Of a stretch of DNA of 64,000 bases, positions 27,161-39,240 are shown piece after piece. The notes under the pieces are model-generated. The model did not search any database, was not told the origin of the DNA, and saw only the letters and a list, made by a program, of their open reading frames with translations. This stretch comes from Manduca sexta (taxonomy: Eukaryota > Arthropoda > Insecta > Lepidoptera > Sphingidae): the NCBI RefSeq assembly GCF_014839805.1, contig NW_023595264.1:1-64000 (forward strand), given 5' to 3'. The position numbers and the translations under genes were made by a program. Each line of letters begins with the position of its first letter. Position 1 is the stretch's first letter.

Positions 27161-27799
27161 CATTCGTAAGTTTGGCGAGTGATACAAAAGTTACGGATGA
27201 AAGTATACGATATTAATCCAAGCATTATATTGTGATGAACACGTGAGCGAGGAATGCGCCGGTCGGCAGCCGGCCCGCTTGACGTACGCCGAGTAATGTC
27301 AAACCGGCCAGCTGGTTCGAGATCTCTGCCACTCTGGCGGACGAACTCACAACTAACTAGAGCCTTCCGCGCGTACCGTACAACTCAAAACACTCAATTT
27401 TCGACCAACGCTCGACACGAACTGAACCGCTTTTTTTTTATTTGAGAACTTATTTTGTTTAATACAGCTATAATAGTGCATATGTTTTTGGTGGTTGGTA
27501 TTTGGCAAGATTTAACGTTATAAACAATTTAAATACTGACACTTTCTAAGAATTCTCAAATAGATGTTATATTTTTATTTGACACTACACTGAATGTCAT
27601 ACCTAATATCAAAAGTGACCCATTTTCGTCTCGATGACTTCGAACTTTTAAAACGTAATGAAATAAATTATGTCTTAAAAACAAAACCTAGCTAGTAAAA
27701 AAAACATTTAATGCGATAAATTAAATTTCCGATCTCAATATGATGTTTAGTGAGCCAAAAAAGACAGCGTCAGCACAATAACATGAATATAAAACTTAT

Positions 27800-28530
27800 C
27801 CGTTTGTGGCATTCCGTCTCAAACGGGGACTGCGTGATGGCGGCGCGTCGGCGCTGGGGTGGGAGGATATTGACTTGCGCCGCCGCCACTGCGCATGTAC
27901 TGAATCATGTGTTTCTGTTTTTAAGCTGTTCAAACACTATAAGAAAAGTATCGTTAACCAGACAACTAAGTCCTTTGACGCTTCGTTTCAAAACACTTCG
28001 CCGAGCGTCCTTTGTTTTAAGCCGCCGAAAATCCGTGACCTTGTAATTAATATTATTTTTAGATACCATCATACAGATGGCAATTCCGCTCCGTAACGGT
28101 ACGTACATTTTTGTCTTGAATGAACGCAGTTCATTACTATTGGTCCGCGTTTCCTTCGAAAGTAGGTGCTAAATGAGTGTGCAGTTTCGAATTCGAATCG
28201 ATAAAAATAATTTACAAGTTGTTCGCAAGTTATGCGGCCAAAACGTCTGCGAAGTGCAGACAAGTATCAAGATGCAGACTGCTAAGTGTTGGCCCTCCGC
28301 CAGCATTCCGTAGTTTTCGTGCGAAACTCCCTTTTTCGTCGGTTTTCGCCTTCGAAGACGACGGACTGAAAGAAAGGGAGCAATTACTTAGATTTATGAC
28401 TTCTCGATGAAAAACCAGTGTAGCGTCTACAAAGATTTTTCGAGTTCGCGAACAAGGCTTTTCCGACAATCCAAACAGTTCGGGGAGTTCTACTCATTAC
28501 TTTTGTATTTCATAGTTCTGGGTAAGCTCT
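27800..28530. other. GC-rich intronic block with overlapping short open frames and a donor-like site
   Basis: Here GC content rises and several short frames (64-98 codons) overlap on both strands, which points to composition rather than coding. A plausible plus-strand donor, CTGG|GTAAGCTC, lies at about 28522. The block may be an untranslated exon or a conserved regulatory region. No peptide here looks familiar. Confidence 0.25.
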
Positions 28531-30069
28531 TTTCGTTCAACATTAAGTAATGAATTGTCGTTAAAAGAAAATATTAAGTTGGCTTAACATTGTTAATAAT
28601 AATATTATTATGAGCTATCCACTTGCATATAGTGCTATTAAAATAATAACAAATATTACTGTAAATAAAAGCATGTAGTATATAGGTATTGAAAATATAC
28701 AAAAAAACACTAAGCGAAATGGATTATGGACTATTAAAATATAAAAAAAAACTAAGGTAATGTCATTCGATCAAAAAAATGGGAAATTACATCAGGTGTA
28801 AAGACAATGAAAGTCAGTTGCTTTCATTGGCAGTTTAATGTTAATAAAACCAGATCGAATTTAGGCCATAAGTCCAACTAGGACTAGTCAACACATTTTT
28901 ATAAAATCCAGTTATTTCTTTATTAAATATTAGCCTTAACATATAAAAGTTTATAAAATAAATATTGTAATATAGAAATACTTTCTGTTCGTATACTTAC
29001 CTTTTTTAAATTGATAAAACAAATATTCGAACAATATTTTTTCGTAGATCCTTATTGTTAAAAGCGTCCAATTTAAACCATAATAATCCATTAACATAAT
29101 GGAACTAAAGCAACAAATATAAACAGCCATTAACGCGTTTGTGTTCAGCGTAGTGTTGTGCCAAAACGCTTTCAGTCAAAACGTACGCAAATAACTCGAC
29201 GCGAGATAATTTTTCCACACATGTACGTAATGTCCATTTACCGCGGGGAGCGTGGGGCAGATCCTCATGGAATGCGTGTTTCTTGAGTTTAAAATAAACG
29301 TCTTGCAGGATTTTTGATAAACAGAATCAAAAATATTTTTTTAGGTTAATGATTTTTATGTTTTCGAATTGTATGCCTGCGTTTGTGTATAATAAATACA
29401 GACGTTATTCCGGTAGTACTGTATACATTTTGGCTGGATATAAATTGTATAGCGACCATCGCAAAATGGTGTAAATCCTGTAATATGCAGATATTTTTTA
29501 AAAATAGGCAGCAACCTTTTTAACAATCACATTTACATCCGAAATAATTACATTATCGTACAAATCGTACATACAATTTGTTCGTGTTAGATTTGAGAGG
29601 GTCAAATAATTTTCTTTGTAGTAAAACTTTTCTTTGTTAGCCGAAAGAACGCTTCGGAGTGGGGCCTAAAGTACCTCGTTTTCATTGTATTGTCCCTGAT
29701 AGCTGTGTTCAAATTGTATGATATCTTGATGGAACAATTCTCCTTGTTCCCCTTATTGTGACGACGATATTATGGGCATAAAATCTAGATGGACATGCGA
29801 ATGCATGTATTTTACTCTAAATGAAATAAGAATTGTTTGATGAAGATAAGTTTTATAATACAGTGACAAAATTACCCATTTGCCTATTAATACGTAAAAA
29901 ATATATAACAAGGGCTAGCAAATGAAGAAGTGGGTTGTCTCATAATATAATAATTAGTGCTGTCTACTAATCACACAAAAGTTCAAAGTAATACACTAAT
30001 ATAAGGCGAAGGCATAACAGATTGGGAAAGGGCGGGGAAATTTGAATTACGTATTTTAATCGATAATGA

Positions 30070-30370
30070 ACAATCGATTGACGAGACGGGCATCACTAGC
30101 TTGATGGTAAGCGATACGACCGCCCATAAACAGTAGCAACACCATACAGAACTTTGAACTACAAACTATTGCGTGCACTCTACTGCGCCCGTCACCCCGA
30201 CTCATAAAATGTTAGTCTTATAATGCCTTGTAATTACGCTGGTTCACAGTCCTTCAAATAGGAGCACCACAGTCCACGCACACTGCTGCTTAGCATTCGA
30301 TATAGACATTGATGGCACTTGGTGATGAGAAGGTATACCCAGATGGCCCATAACATAGAAGAGATCTACT
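30070..30370 (-). repeat. Second retroposon family, inverted copy
   Basis: GATGGTAAGCGATACGACCG then CCCATAAACAGTAGCAACAC is the inverted tail, and the body aligns with the reverse complement of 34795-35112. Confidence 0.6.
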
Positions 30371-30450
30371 ACCAGTGTTTAGCTTTGCCTAATAATTAGA
30401 ATAACCACACAGTACTTTCCACACTGGCTTAGTACTAGACATTGTGCTTG

Positions 30451-30663
30451 TACAGTCAGCCACAAAAGCAGCTGAACGAATTAAAAGTTTCACCTCATCT
30501 TATACTTTTGTTTTGTATTCAAAACTTGTTTTTTATTAATTAAAATTAACTTCTAAGGGTTTACTTTATTTTAGATAAAGAAAAAATATATTTCGCTTGA
30601 AGTCAATGTGTAGAAGCGCTTTGAAGTTTTAAATTCCTTCAACTACTTTTGTGGCTGACTCTA
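30451..30663. mobile_element. Mariner/Tc1-type MITE, copy 1 (213 bp)
   Basis: Flanked by TA. The left arm CAGTCAGCCACAAAAG and the right arm (reverse complement) GAGTCAGCCACAAAAG continue through AATTAAAA-type sequence for about 30 bases. Non-coding. Confidence 0.75.
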
Positions 30664-31584
30664 CTTATCGATTCGGACTCTTGATTATGAAAGTTTTACC
30701 ATCAATGTTATTCACAATAATATAGGCAAAATATCGGGCGTAGAAAGAACAGATGTGGCTCTTTCAGGGCTTCCGAAGTTGCACACAAGTTTTTGTGCAT
30801 TAGTCTGTCCGCGTAATGAAGTTTCTTGGTGTAATGTAAATGTGAGCTGATATGTCGGAAAATGAAAAAAATAATTACTAGATCATATCATTATTTATGA
30901 CAAACGTTAATAAAAATAATTAAAATTTATTTTACGGAGGGTTAACGCAACCCGTTTTTATTATTACTTAAATTGTGGATGAAGGTTGGCTAATTTGGTA
31001 GATACAGGAATTTAATTTGGTCGGTTGGCCCTAATACTCCCATTATTAAAGTAAAAAAAATGCGTTTGACTAAGCTTGATTTTATGAGCTTGATGTAGAG
31101 ATAATTAAAAATATTTTTGATCGTACAAAATGTTAATTTGATGGTATTATGACCGAACGTGAAATTAAGGAACTTATATTAGAGCTGTTCAAGGAACCAG
31201 TGACTAGGTGGGACATATTCCGAAAGAATAGCCGATGTAACATACAGGTACTCCTTATAATATGCATAAATGCGATATGCAAATCGTTGTAATGATTATT
31301 TTACATAAGTTACGAAAGGGAAGTCGACAGGAATCGGGTTATCTGGATTCTTCTCCACTGCTAGGAACTGGACTAAAATCTTTACCTTTGCCTTACATCT
31401 GTCAACCTTATACCCATATTCTAAGACGTATCCTTTAAATTTCATCAACCTTATTTCAATCGAGGTTACCTTGAGAATTAATTCAAGGAATCCTCGAAAA
31501 TGGTATTTTTAGTTCAATTTTGAGCTATTCTTGAGGATCCTCTAGTGAGGTTATTAGTGCCCATACCACTTCTATCCAAAATAA

Positions 31585-31765
31585 TCTACATATATAAAAG
31601 AAAGTGGTGTTAGTTACACTATTTATAACTCAAGAACGGATGAACCGATTTGCCTGAAAATTGGTGGAGAGGTAGCTTAGAACCAGGAGACGGACATATG
31701 ATACTTTTTATCCCGTTCCCACGGGAACGGAACGTGACATAAGACGTGTTATAAGAAAGCAAAAT
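31585..31765 (+). mobile_element. 5' part of a third Helitron-like family
   Basis: It starts TCTACATATATAAAAGAAAG after an A, then carries ACTCAAGAACGGATGAACCG and a CCCGTTCC-ACGGGAACGG hairpin. I find no matching CTAG end, so the copy is truncated or its 3' end has decayed. Confidence 0.6.
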
Positions 31766-32028
31766 TTAGAGAATCCTCGAGAAAGGATAGGTGTTGAGTG
31801 ACTTTGAGTGGAGGCGATTTTTGCAACTAAGAATACAGATTACCTCCAGTGACGTTGAGTGGAGTCGAGGAATTTTTGAGGAAATAATACGGGTGTTAGT
31901 CTCTAATGTAGGTAAATAAATTAAGTGTGACGCTCCTAATAAGTAATTGACTTCTGGGTGGCCATAAAAATTCGAGTCACCCTGATTTATCTACAACATG
32001 TATGTAGGTATAATAATAACATTATAAA

Positions 32029-32210
32029 CTAGCTTTTGCTCGCGGCTCCGCCCTGGTAAAATATCCTGCTTTATATTTTATTGGGATAAAATTGAGTCTA
32101 TTTTTTATGTCAGACCTTTGACACACATTGATGAAAACTGCATTAAATTCCATGCAGTAGATTTTACGTGATTCGTGTACAAACATACAAACAGAGAAAT
32201 TCTAATACTG
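32029..32210 (-). mobile_element. Helitron-like 3' end, inverted, 5' end unclear
   Basis: On the minus strand the sequence ends GGGCGGAGCCGCGAGCAAAAG then CTAG|T (T at 32028), the same terminus as the 3425 family. The body differs and the other end, near 32210, is degraded around AGTATTAGAATTTCTCTG. Confidence 0.6.
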
Positions 32211-32302
32211 TTGTTTTGGCTTCTGTTGCTCCGATAAAGACCTATATAATTTTTTTTTCTTCAATATCTATAATGCATAGACATAAGCCCGTTACAATTT
32301 TA

Positions 32303-32325
32303 TCACTACATAGTATAAAACATTA
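32303..32325 (+). mobile_element. 5' end fragment of the 7467-type Helitron
   Basis: TCACTACATAGTATAAAACA repeats the head of the element at 7467 and follows an A, but the match stops after about 20 bases. Confidence 0.45.
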
Positions 32326-33025
32326 TATATAAAAAACAGAAGGCGAGATGGACGTGTTCTATTCCTGCAAACTAAAGGGATCCATTAGAAAAACATCAGA
32401 TTTCTCAGTTTGTTCATTCCGACTATTGGTCACATAAAATCAGTTGTAAATCAAACATCGGACTTCTATTCCGTAGAAAAATGAGCTCTTGATGAATGCA
32501 TTTTGATCAGAAGCTATGCTTCGAATAAAATGGTAACAAATTCGTTTACAAGTTTATGAAGTGATGTGATTAAAATCCGCTAGATGGCATTCTCTTTACT
32601 TGTCTCAAGTTGTAAACTTGAATATGAAATAAGTGTTAGTATTAAACAAAGATGGCGCTGTAAGCAAATTGAATTTAGTTGATAAATAAAATATTTTTTG
32701 CACTGGATGCATAGAGTATTTTAAATTATAGACTGCTTCAGTCTACCAGTCTCAAACTCTCAGAGTTAGTAGAGTAACTTTTTTTTATTCTATTATAGAG
32801 ATAAGTAGAAGGTCAACGAATATTATTATTGAGGCTGAATAATTTCCAGTACAACCCCTTTGCCAATGTATACTTATCATTTTCCTTCAAGTTAGTGATT
32901 GTTTTAACATGGTATTAATAGTTCGTGAAGATCACACACATTTTGAAACTATTAAAAATAGAACAGGCAGTAGCCAAAATACCTTTCTATAATCGTTAGC
33001 GCAAATGAAAAACAAAAAAAATATG

Positions 33026-33073
33026 GGAGTGATATTTCCTAGCGATAAGTCTATCGATAGGATATATCATTCC
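33026..33073. repeat. 22-bp-arm hairpin containing TATCGATA
   Basis: The arms, GGAGTGATATTTCC... and its partner, match at 19 of 22 positions around a 4-base loop (AGTC). The right arm includes TATCGATA, the DRE motif bound by DREF in Drosophila. Function unknown. Confidence 0.6.
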
Positions 33074-33249
33074 TATACATAATATTAGCGTTAATGATTG
33101 TGGCATATTGGTTACGGCTCCAGATGGTTACAATAATTATAAAAACTCGTATAACTCTGCAACCTTCATGCTGGAATAGAGATACAACTTAAGGATATGC
33201 TTTGTTCATATGTTTTATTCTACTTAAACGTGATAGGGCATAAATTCTA

Positions 33250-33362
33250 GTGACCGGGCTCATATTGAGCAGAAAAACCCATTAACGCTTTGCCAGACCC
33301 GGGATTGGAATTCTGGACCTCAGAGCCGTGTCATACCGCACAATACAAATACACCATCGACA
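33250..33362 (-). mobile_element. SINE head fragment, inverted
   Basis: GAGCAGAAAAACCCATTAAC then GCCAGACCCGGGATTGGAAT and GGACCTCAGAGCCGTG is the inverted tRNA head and start of the type A body. Confidence 0.55.
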
Positions 33363-33708
33363 TTATCTTTTCTAACATATTGCAGAATAATTTAGGCTTT
33401 AGTTAAAATTTTTAAACCTGAAGATCTCATAACATTCAAATTAAATCCAGTTTTTCTAGCAGTTTACCGTGCATAACTCTGGTATAAAAAACTAATTTGT
33501 CATTTGCGCAATTAAACCTAATTGCACAAAGGCCGGGCGGTTCTCGACGTAAATGGACATTCGGAGTTATTTCCCAACTTAATCTTAATACATGACAATG
33601 TTATCATTGTGAGTTATTTACCTTCATAATTTTAATATTACAGGTCTTTGTATATTATCTTTGCAATGTTTCGACTATCTAATGATAATGATACGTATAA
33701 TAGGTATG

Positions 33709-33922
33709 TAAAGTCAGGCATAAAAGTAACTTAACAAATTAAAAAACTTCGAAACGTTTTGACACATTTTTTCAATCGAAATATTATTTTTCTTTATCTA
33801 AGATGAAGTAAAGTCTTTAAAATTTATTTTAGTTTATAAAAAATGATTGTTGGAACGGACACTTAAGTTTAAAGGCGACTTGAAATATTGAATATGTTTA
33901 ACTAATTTTGTGGCTGACTGTA
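33709..33922. mobile_element. Mariner/Tc1-type MITE, copy 2 (214 bp)
   Basis: Same family as the copy at 30451. It is TA-flanked; the right arm (reverse complement) is CAGTCAGCCACAAAAT and the left arm is the more decayed AAGTCAGGCATAAAAG. Confidence 0.7.
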
Positions 33923-34017
33923 CTATGTAGGTCAGTACAAATACAATGTCGACCCTAAGTCTATACATTGCGTTACTTACACACTCACTGCGTTACTCGA
34001 CCTCTTTTTATATGAGC

Positions 34018-34253
34018 AGGGCAAAGTGATCTCATTGTATCTGATGGTAAGTGTGTAGTATGCACATAGACCTGGCGTGGTGTAGTGGATAGTAAGAGAA
34101 GTGTGGTCCCCGCGCCAGGTTATTATACTGGCTTATTTGAACCAGATATACACAGGCTGATCCTAGAACGCGACACATTTAAGTGGGCCACTACGGCGGG
34201 TTTTAACACCTTGTGTACGGTGATCTCTACCCAAGGGGATAATAAATATATCC
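34018..34253 (-). repeat. Unclassified retroposon, copy 4, inverted
   Basis: The inverted copy begins GGGCAAAGTGATCTC and ends AATAAATATATCC, where the TTAA MITE begins. About 60 bases in its middle are replaced by unrelated sequence with a CCTGGCG...CGCCAGG inverted pair. Confidence 0.65.
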
Positions 34254-34254
34254 C

Positions 34255-34495
34255 TTAAGGCGATACCTCAAGGTCCATTTTCATACATTTTGTTTCGGCT
34301 TTAATCTGGGTAACTAAACAAGTATTGGCAAGTAAAGAATTTTAATTCACGTCTAGTTAGTGATTAGTTCTCGCAGTTGAAAGAAAAACGTAAAAATAAT
34401 TAATATGCATGGATATTTCGGCCTTTAAAATTTCGTCCTATTAAATTAAAGGTGAAACAAAATGTATGAAAATGGACCTTAAGCTATAACCTTAA
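34255..34495. mobile_element. TTAA-flanked MITE with ~50-bp inverted repeats
   Basis: TTAA at 34255-34258 and 34492-34495 flanks arms that share GGTCCATTTTCATACATTTT and continue GTTTCxxCTTTAAT, with only a few mismatches over about 50 bases. The ends start TTAAGG rather than TTAACCC, so this is a different family from the MITE at 54731. It directly abuts the end of a retroposon copy. Confidence 0.75.
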
Positions 34496-34794
34496 GTAGT
34501 AACAATCAATATATTATGTGTTAAACATAATACCATTATTGTGATTACTAAACAGTAAATATCAAACCATTATATTGTACGTATGTTCTAACATGACAAC
34601 GAAGTAGAGATTTATACTCCGTTCGTACTTCATGTTGACTCGTAATGAATAAGCGTGAAAGACTGCCGTTGAATCATACTTTTCTATTCAAGGAATAATA
34701 TTAAAGATAAAAACATTAAAGATAAAGTGAGAAGTTCCCTGAATCGTTGTACTGGGGCTGTATCCTAGTCTTTCTACCATCATTAACACGAATA

Positions 34795-35112
34795 GAAACT
34801 TCTGGTGGTAGGTCTCTCATACGTGAGAGTTCGCTTGGGTAGGGACCACCGAAATTTCTTTTGTGCCGCTAAGCAGTGTGTGTAGTGTGTAGTCACTGTA
34901 GTGTTCTGGTTTGAAGAACATTGTAGCCAGTGTAACTACTGGAAATAATAAGATTTAACATCTCATGTCTCAGGATGGCGAGCGCAGTGGAGTATCAAAC
35001 AATACCTTGTAATTCAAGGTGTTGGATGGTTTTTCTACTGTTTATGGGCGGTTGTATCGCTTACCATCAGGCTAACGGCAAGCTCGTCTCATCATTCAAA
35101 GCAATAAAAAAA
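34795..35112 (+). repeat. Second retroposon family, near full-length copy with A tail
   Basis: It runs from CTGGTGGTAGGTCTCTCAT to GTTTATGGGCGGTTGTATCG, TTACCATCAGGCTAACGGC and a CAATAAAAAA end. The GTTTATGGGCGGT...CATCAGG tail is shared by several lepidopteran retroelements. Confidence 0.65.
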
Positions 35113-36307
35113 TATGTACGGGAATGACGCATCCTATAGACAGAGTTTTCTGTAGCCTCTTTATGTCCCAAATAAACGCGACTCGTAAGTCGATGTCGTT
35201 TAATTTTGATGTTTATGATTGATCGAGAGACCAATGCGTCGGTCACGTGTTAGTATATCAACCAATCACAATAAAACGAGACGCAGTCATGTCGTATTTT
35301 TTTGCCACATTCTCAGCATACTGATCCACTTTTGTTGGAAAGAGATTTGTATAAAGCGATAGATGTAAGTCATGTTCTACTGTGAACTAAATAGCTTCGT
35401 TTAAATCCGAATACATTTTATATGATTTAGATTACAGACAAAACAACTTTAATTGTGATTTTTTTAAATTCTTTTTATTATGCTTATGGTTCACGCGCCT
35501 TACTAAAAATTTTTACACGCATTAAGATTATAGATAATATGTTTGTTATTTCGGGTTAATCTCCGTCATAATTCATTTTGATGGGATTTTCGTTGGAGGG
35601 TAAATATTAAAGGAAGATCTTTTCATAGAGAAATTTAGACTATTTCTGTACCTTCTGTTCTTACTTCTGTAATGACAAATTAGTATTCCCTGAGACTCGG
35701 CGAGCTTCACTGCTCGGTGTCATAAAATGCGTGCCACTGCTGATCCTGGCTTACAGGAGTTGTAGTGGTGGGTGTGATGGCGGGAAAGTCTCTACCTTTG
35801 TAAATGTAAATGTAAATTTTAAATTGTGTAAATTTTATGGAATTTTGCGTAATTTTTTTTAAAGGATTGTTAGAGCCTCAAAATGATTATTGTCGTTCTT
35901 GCTTGCATCATTTTCTTCTAAATTAAGCTACCGAGTGCCAAAGTATTAAAATATGTCCACCAACGTTAAGTCTAACAAATGACAGTGACAGCATGAGCTC
36001 TAAATCTCGAAAGACGTTATGCATAAAATTTAAACAAAGGATTTTGAAATCTAAATTTTGATCAACTACTTAGGATTAATTTAACTGTCATTTGACATTA
36101 TTGGAGTTTAGACCCCTTTTATTTCTAAAATCAATTTAAAAACATATATCTTAGTTGTATACGTTATATAAGGAACTCGTTTGCAAAATTTCATGATTCA
36201 GGAATCTTCGTGTTAAGCCGAGTTGTTTGTCATTGTCAAGAAATTCATAAAGTAAATATGTCTTTAAGGCTCGTTACGCGATATTGCAGTAAATGTGAAT
36301 GGTGAAA

Positions 36308-37069
36308 TCTATACTTATTATATAAAGCTGAAGAGTTTCTTGTTTGTTTGTTTGAACGCGTTAATCTCAGGAACTACCGGTTGAAATTGAAAAATATTTT
36401 TGTGGTGGATAGCCCTTTGTTCGTGGAGTGCTATAGGCTATGTGTCATCACGCTATGACCAATAGGAGCGGAGCAGTAATGTCTAATCTCAGGAACTATC
36501 GGTTCGAACTGAAAAAATCTTTTTGTGTTGGATAGCCCTTTGTTCCTGGAGTGCTATAGGCTATATATCATTACGTTATGACCAATAGGCGCAGAGCAGT
36601 AATGGCTAATCTCAGGAAGTATCGGTTTGAACTGAAAAATTATTTTGGTGTTGGATAGCCCTTTGTTCCTGAAGTGCTATAGGCTATATACCAATAGGAG
36701 CGGAGCAGTAATAAAACATGTTGCAAAAACGGGGAAAATTTATTAGATTCGAGAGCTTCCGTTGCGTGCGTTGCGTAGACGGTTAAAGTTATGCAACAAT
36801 GATGTATGGCGGGATTGTTCCTCTTGAAAAATTCTAAAAAAATATATTATAAAAACAAAAGTCCCCCGCTGCATCTGTCTGCCTGAACGTGTTAAATTCA
36901 AAAACTAGCCAACGTATTATGATGAAATTTGGTATGGAGACAGTTTGAGACCCTTGGAACGAACTTGAAGAACATAGGCCTTCGGGAAAATATATAATGT
37001 AACTTTTATAACGGAAAACTTTAGCCCGAAAAACTTAATAACGCGGGCGGAGCCGCGAGCAAAAGCTAG
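36308..37069 (+). mobile_element. Helitron-type element, same family, three internal tandem units
   Basis: It has the same TC head, the same ~123-bp units (starting 36363, 36485 and 36608) and the same tail ending in a GC hairpin and CTAG, between host A (36307) and T (37070). It is 762 bp against 1,136 bp for the copy at 3425, and the difference is essentially three units. The (GTTT)n run is much shorter here. No coding capacity. Confidence 0.88.
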
Positions 37070-37090
37070 TATAATATATAGGTGTAAATT

Positions 37091-37350
37091 CACTGGTGTT
37101 ATAGGATATAATTTATATCCGCCCGGATAGCGACCACCGTACACAAGATGTTAAAACCCGCCATAACGGCCCACGTTAGTGTATCGTGTTCCCGAATCAG
37201 CCTGTATATATCCGGCTCCAACACGGCATAATTGTGTCGACTGTCGAGGGTTAATCATCTCTCGTCAGTCGCCATATTGGACCCCACTCCAGTTACCATC
37301 AGGTGTAGTGAAGTCACTTTGCCTTGCACGTATGAAAAAAACAACAAAAG
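37091..37350 (+). repeat. Unclassified retroposon, copy 2
   Basis: Near full length, same landmarks as the copy at 11945. It begins 21 bases after the Helitron ending at 37069 and ends in an A-rich tail. The short open frames over it (64-75 codons) are shadows. Confidence 0.7.
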
Positions 37351-37596
37351 TCAAGATCCCAAATAATTGTTAGAACAGATACATAGTATAAGCATTAACT
37401 GCCTTATACAGAGCGGATAACATAAACTTGGACATTAAAAGCAAGTCTTCAACAAATTATTGATGTTATGTCAAATTAAAGGCAATTCCATTTCATATCT
37501 CGTGAGGTTAACCGCACTATGATCGAAACAATAAACATTTCGATGAATTAATCTCTACATTGATATTATGCCACCATTGTTTATAACCTATTAAAT

Positions 37597-37666
37597 TATT
37601 ACAAGTCCTTATAAAGGACTATTTTTGAAAGTATTACGAGTCCCTATAAGGGACTATTTCTAAAAG
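37597..37666 (+). repeat. 35-bp tandem duplication, each unit with a 17-base palindrome
   Basis: Unit 1 (37597-37631) and unit 2 (37632-37666) are exactly 35 bp each. Palindromes at 37604-37620 (AGTCC-T-TATAA-A-GGACT) and 37639-37655 (AGTCC-C-TATAA-G-GGACT) differ by a paired change that keeps complementarity. Confidence 0.85.
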
Positions 37667-37800
37667 ATTAAATGATTTTTTAAGATGGAAATAAAACTAT
37701 TTTATAGACATTATAATTCAATAGATAAATATTTTGAAAATAAAAGTAATTGTAAAATGGAGGTACATATTGGAACGTTGTTTTTTTGAACAACCATCAC

Positions 37801-37945
37801 CTCATTCCCCCTGTGACCATGAAGGCTGCAGTCTTTGAATCGTCAGGAGAAAATTATAAAATAAAAAACCGCGCTTAAATTCGTAATATACTTTTATTTC
37901 AATGTCTAACCGTCGCGTGAAAATAAGAAATCATTATGACTTTTT
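37801..37945 (+). repeat. Same dispersed repeat, copy D, longest
   Basis: TGTGACCATGAAGGCTGCAG, AGAAAATTATAAAATAAAAA, ACTTTTATTTCAATGTCTAA and AAATAAGAAATCATTATGA give the full order of the family. Confidence 0.6.
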
Positions 37946-38224
37946 AATATAATACAGTATCTCAGTTGCTTGGAATAAGTAATAGTGATGAGGAAACAAG
38001 ATATCAATTATTATACCTATTTATGTATGAGAAGTTTATTATATATTTTACAATTTCTACACAAATGAATGATGTAAAATTAAGGAAATCCCCACAAATT
38101 ATGTACTTTGTCTTTATCGTGTTTACACTTGCTTGTCTAAGCATTACTCACACTACGTCAGAAATAAAACCGCAATTATGTACTTTCAGTATAGTTAGTC
38201 TTGTAAAATCACTTACCTTCACAG

Positions 38225-38475
38225 TTCACATGTTCTTATATCTTTTATCCCCAAAGGGGTATGCAGAGGGCAACTAATGCATATATGTAATTATTCGCCA
38301 CGTGTGGAATATACGTGGCGGATACTATGTGATAGGGGGCGAGTCGAACGCCATATCGACAACAAATTCCAGACTCCTTCTACTGAGCAGAATGACCTTT
38401 TTACATGACCCTGAAATCGAATCCGATACCATAGAAATGCAGTTCTAACGCAATACAACAATGCCACTAATTGAG
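38225..38475 (-). mobile_element. SINE, body type A, inverted and diverged
   Basis: Reading leftward, the head and B box are decayed, but the GTGATAGGGGGCGAGTCG segment and the tail (reverse of TTTATCCCCAAAGGGGTATG) follow the type A order. Confidence 0.6.
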
Positions 38476-39155
38476 TGTTAAGATGCATGTAGGCCGAAAA
38501 GGTATACCAAAGTACTAAGATTGTTGAATATGGCCTTTATTAATATTGATATAAGGAGACTGGCAATAAATCGTTAGATAATACAACGTTATTAACATAC
38601 GAGTGTTTACCCTTCACGGCTAGCGAAATATGTGATATTTATTCTTCAGGAAATATATCGCTTTATTGGGTACTAGTAGTTGCTCGTGGTTCTGTTCACA
38701 TTCAATGTAGAGAGATAAATAGCCTTGAAAAGTAAGAGATTTAGGTAACGTAACTTGTATTAGACAAAGAATTTTCAAAATTGGGCTAGTAGATTCAGAG
38801 ATAACAGATAAAGCTTGAATACTCAAAACAAGCGTTACCTATTTATATTTTTACACAGAAGTATTTTATTTGTTAATGAGTTTATTTTAAATTTTTATTC
38901 TGTATTGGTTAGTGTCACTACATAGGAAATAAGAGTTAAAAACCAAAACTGCAAGTAACAAAATCAGCCGGTAATGAGAGGTTTACTGAATGAAAAATGC
39001 AACGTTAATTTGTTTCTAGGCTAGTGGTACATACGAACATTAATAAATTAAGAAAAAATATATCTGCTTGTTTTTCCTAGGATGTTATATGTTCAGTGTC
39101 TAATATAATGACATTTGCGCAGTTTTATTTTCCAAATTATTTATTAATATGTATA

Positions 39156-39240
39156 CTAGTTGTCCCGTGGTCGAAATTCGACCGACGAATTTAATTATTT
39201 TTGTCACACATTCTTTAACTTAAGTCTTTTTCTGCACTCC
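39156..39240 (-). mobile_element. Helitron-like 3' terminus, inverted
   Basis: On the minus strand a 15-base hairpin, GGTCGAATTTCGACC, is followed by ACGGGACAACTAG and T (39155), which fits a Helitron end. The hairpin differs from the other families here. The 5' limit cannot be placed. It lies in the long intron, about 400 bases past the exon 1 donor. Confidence 0.5.
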
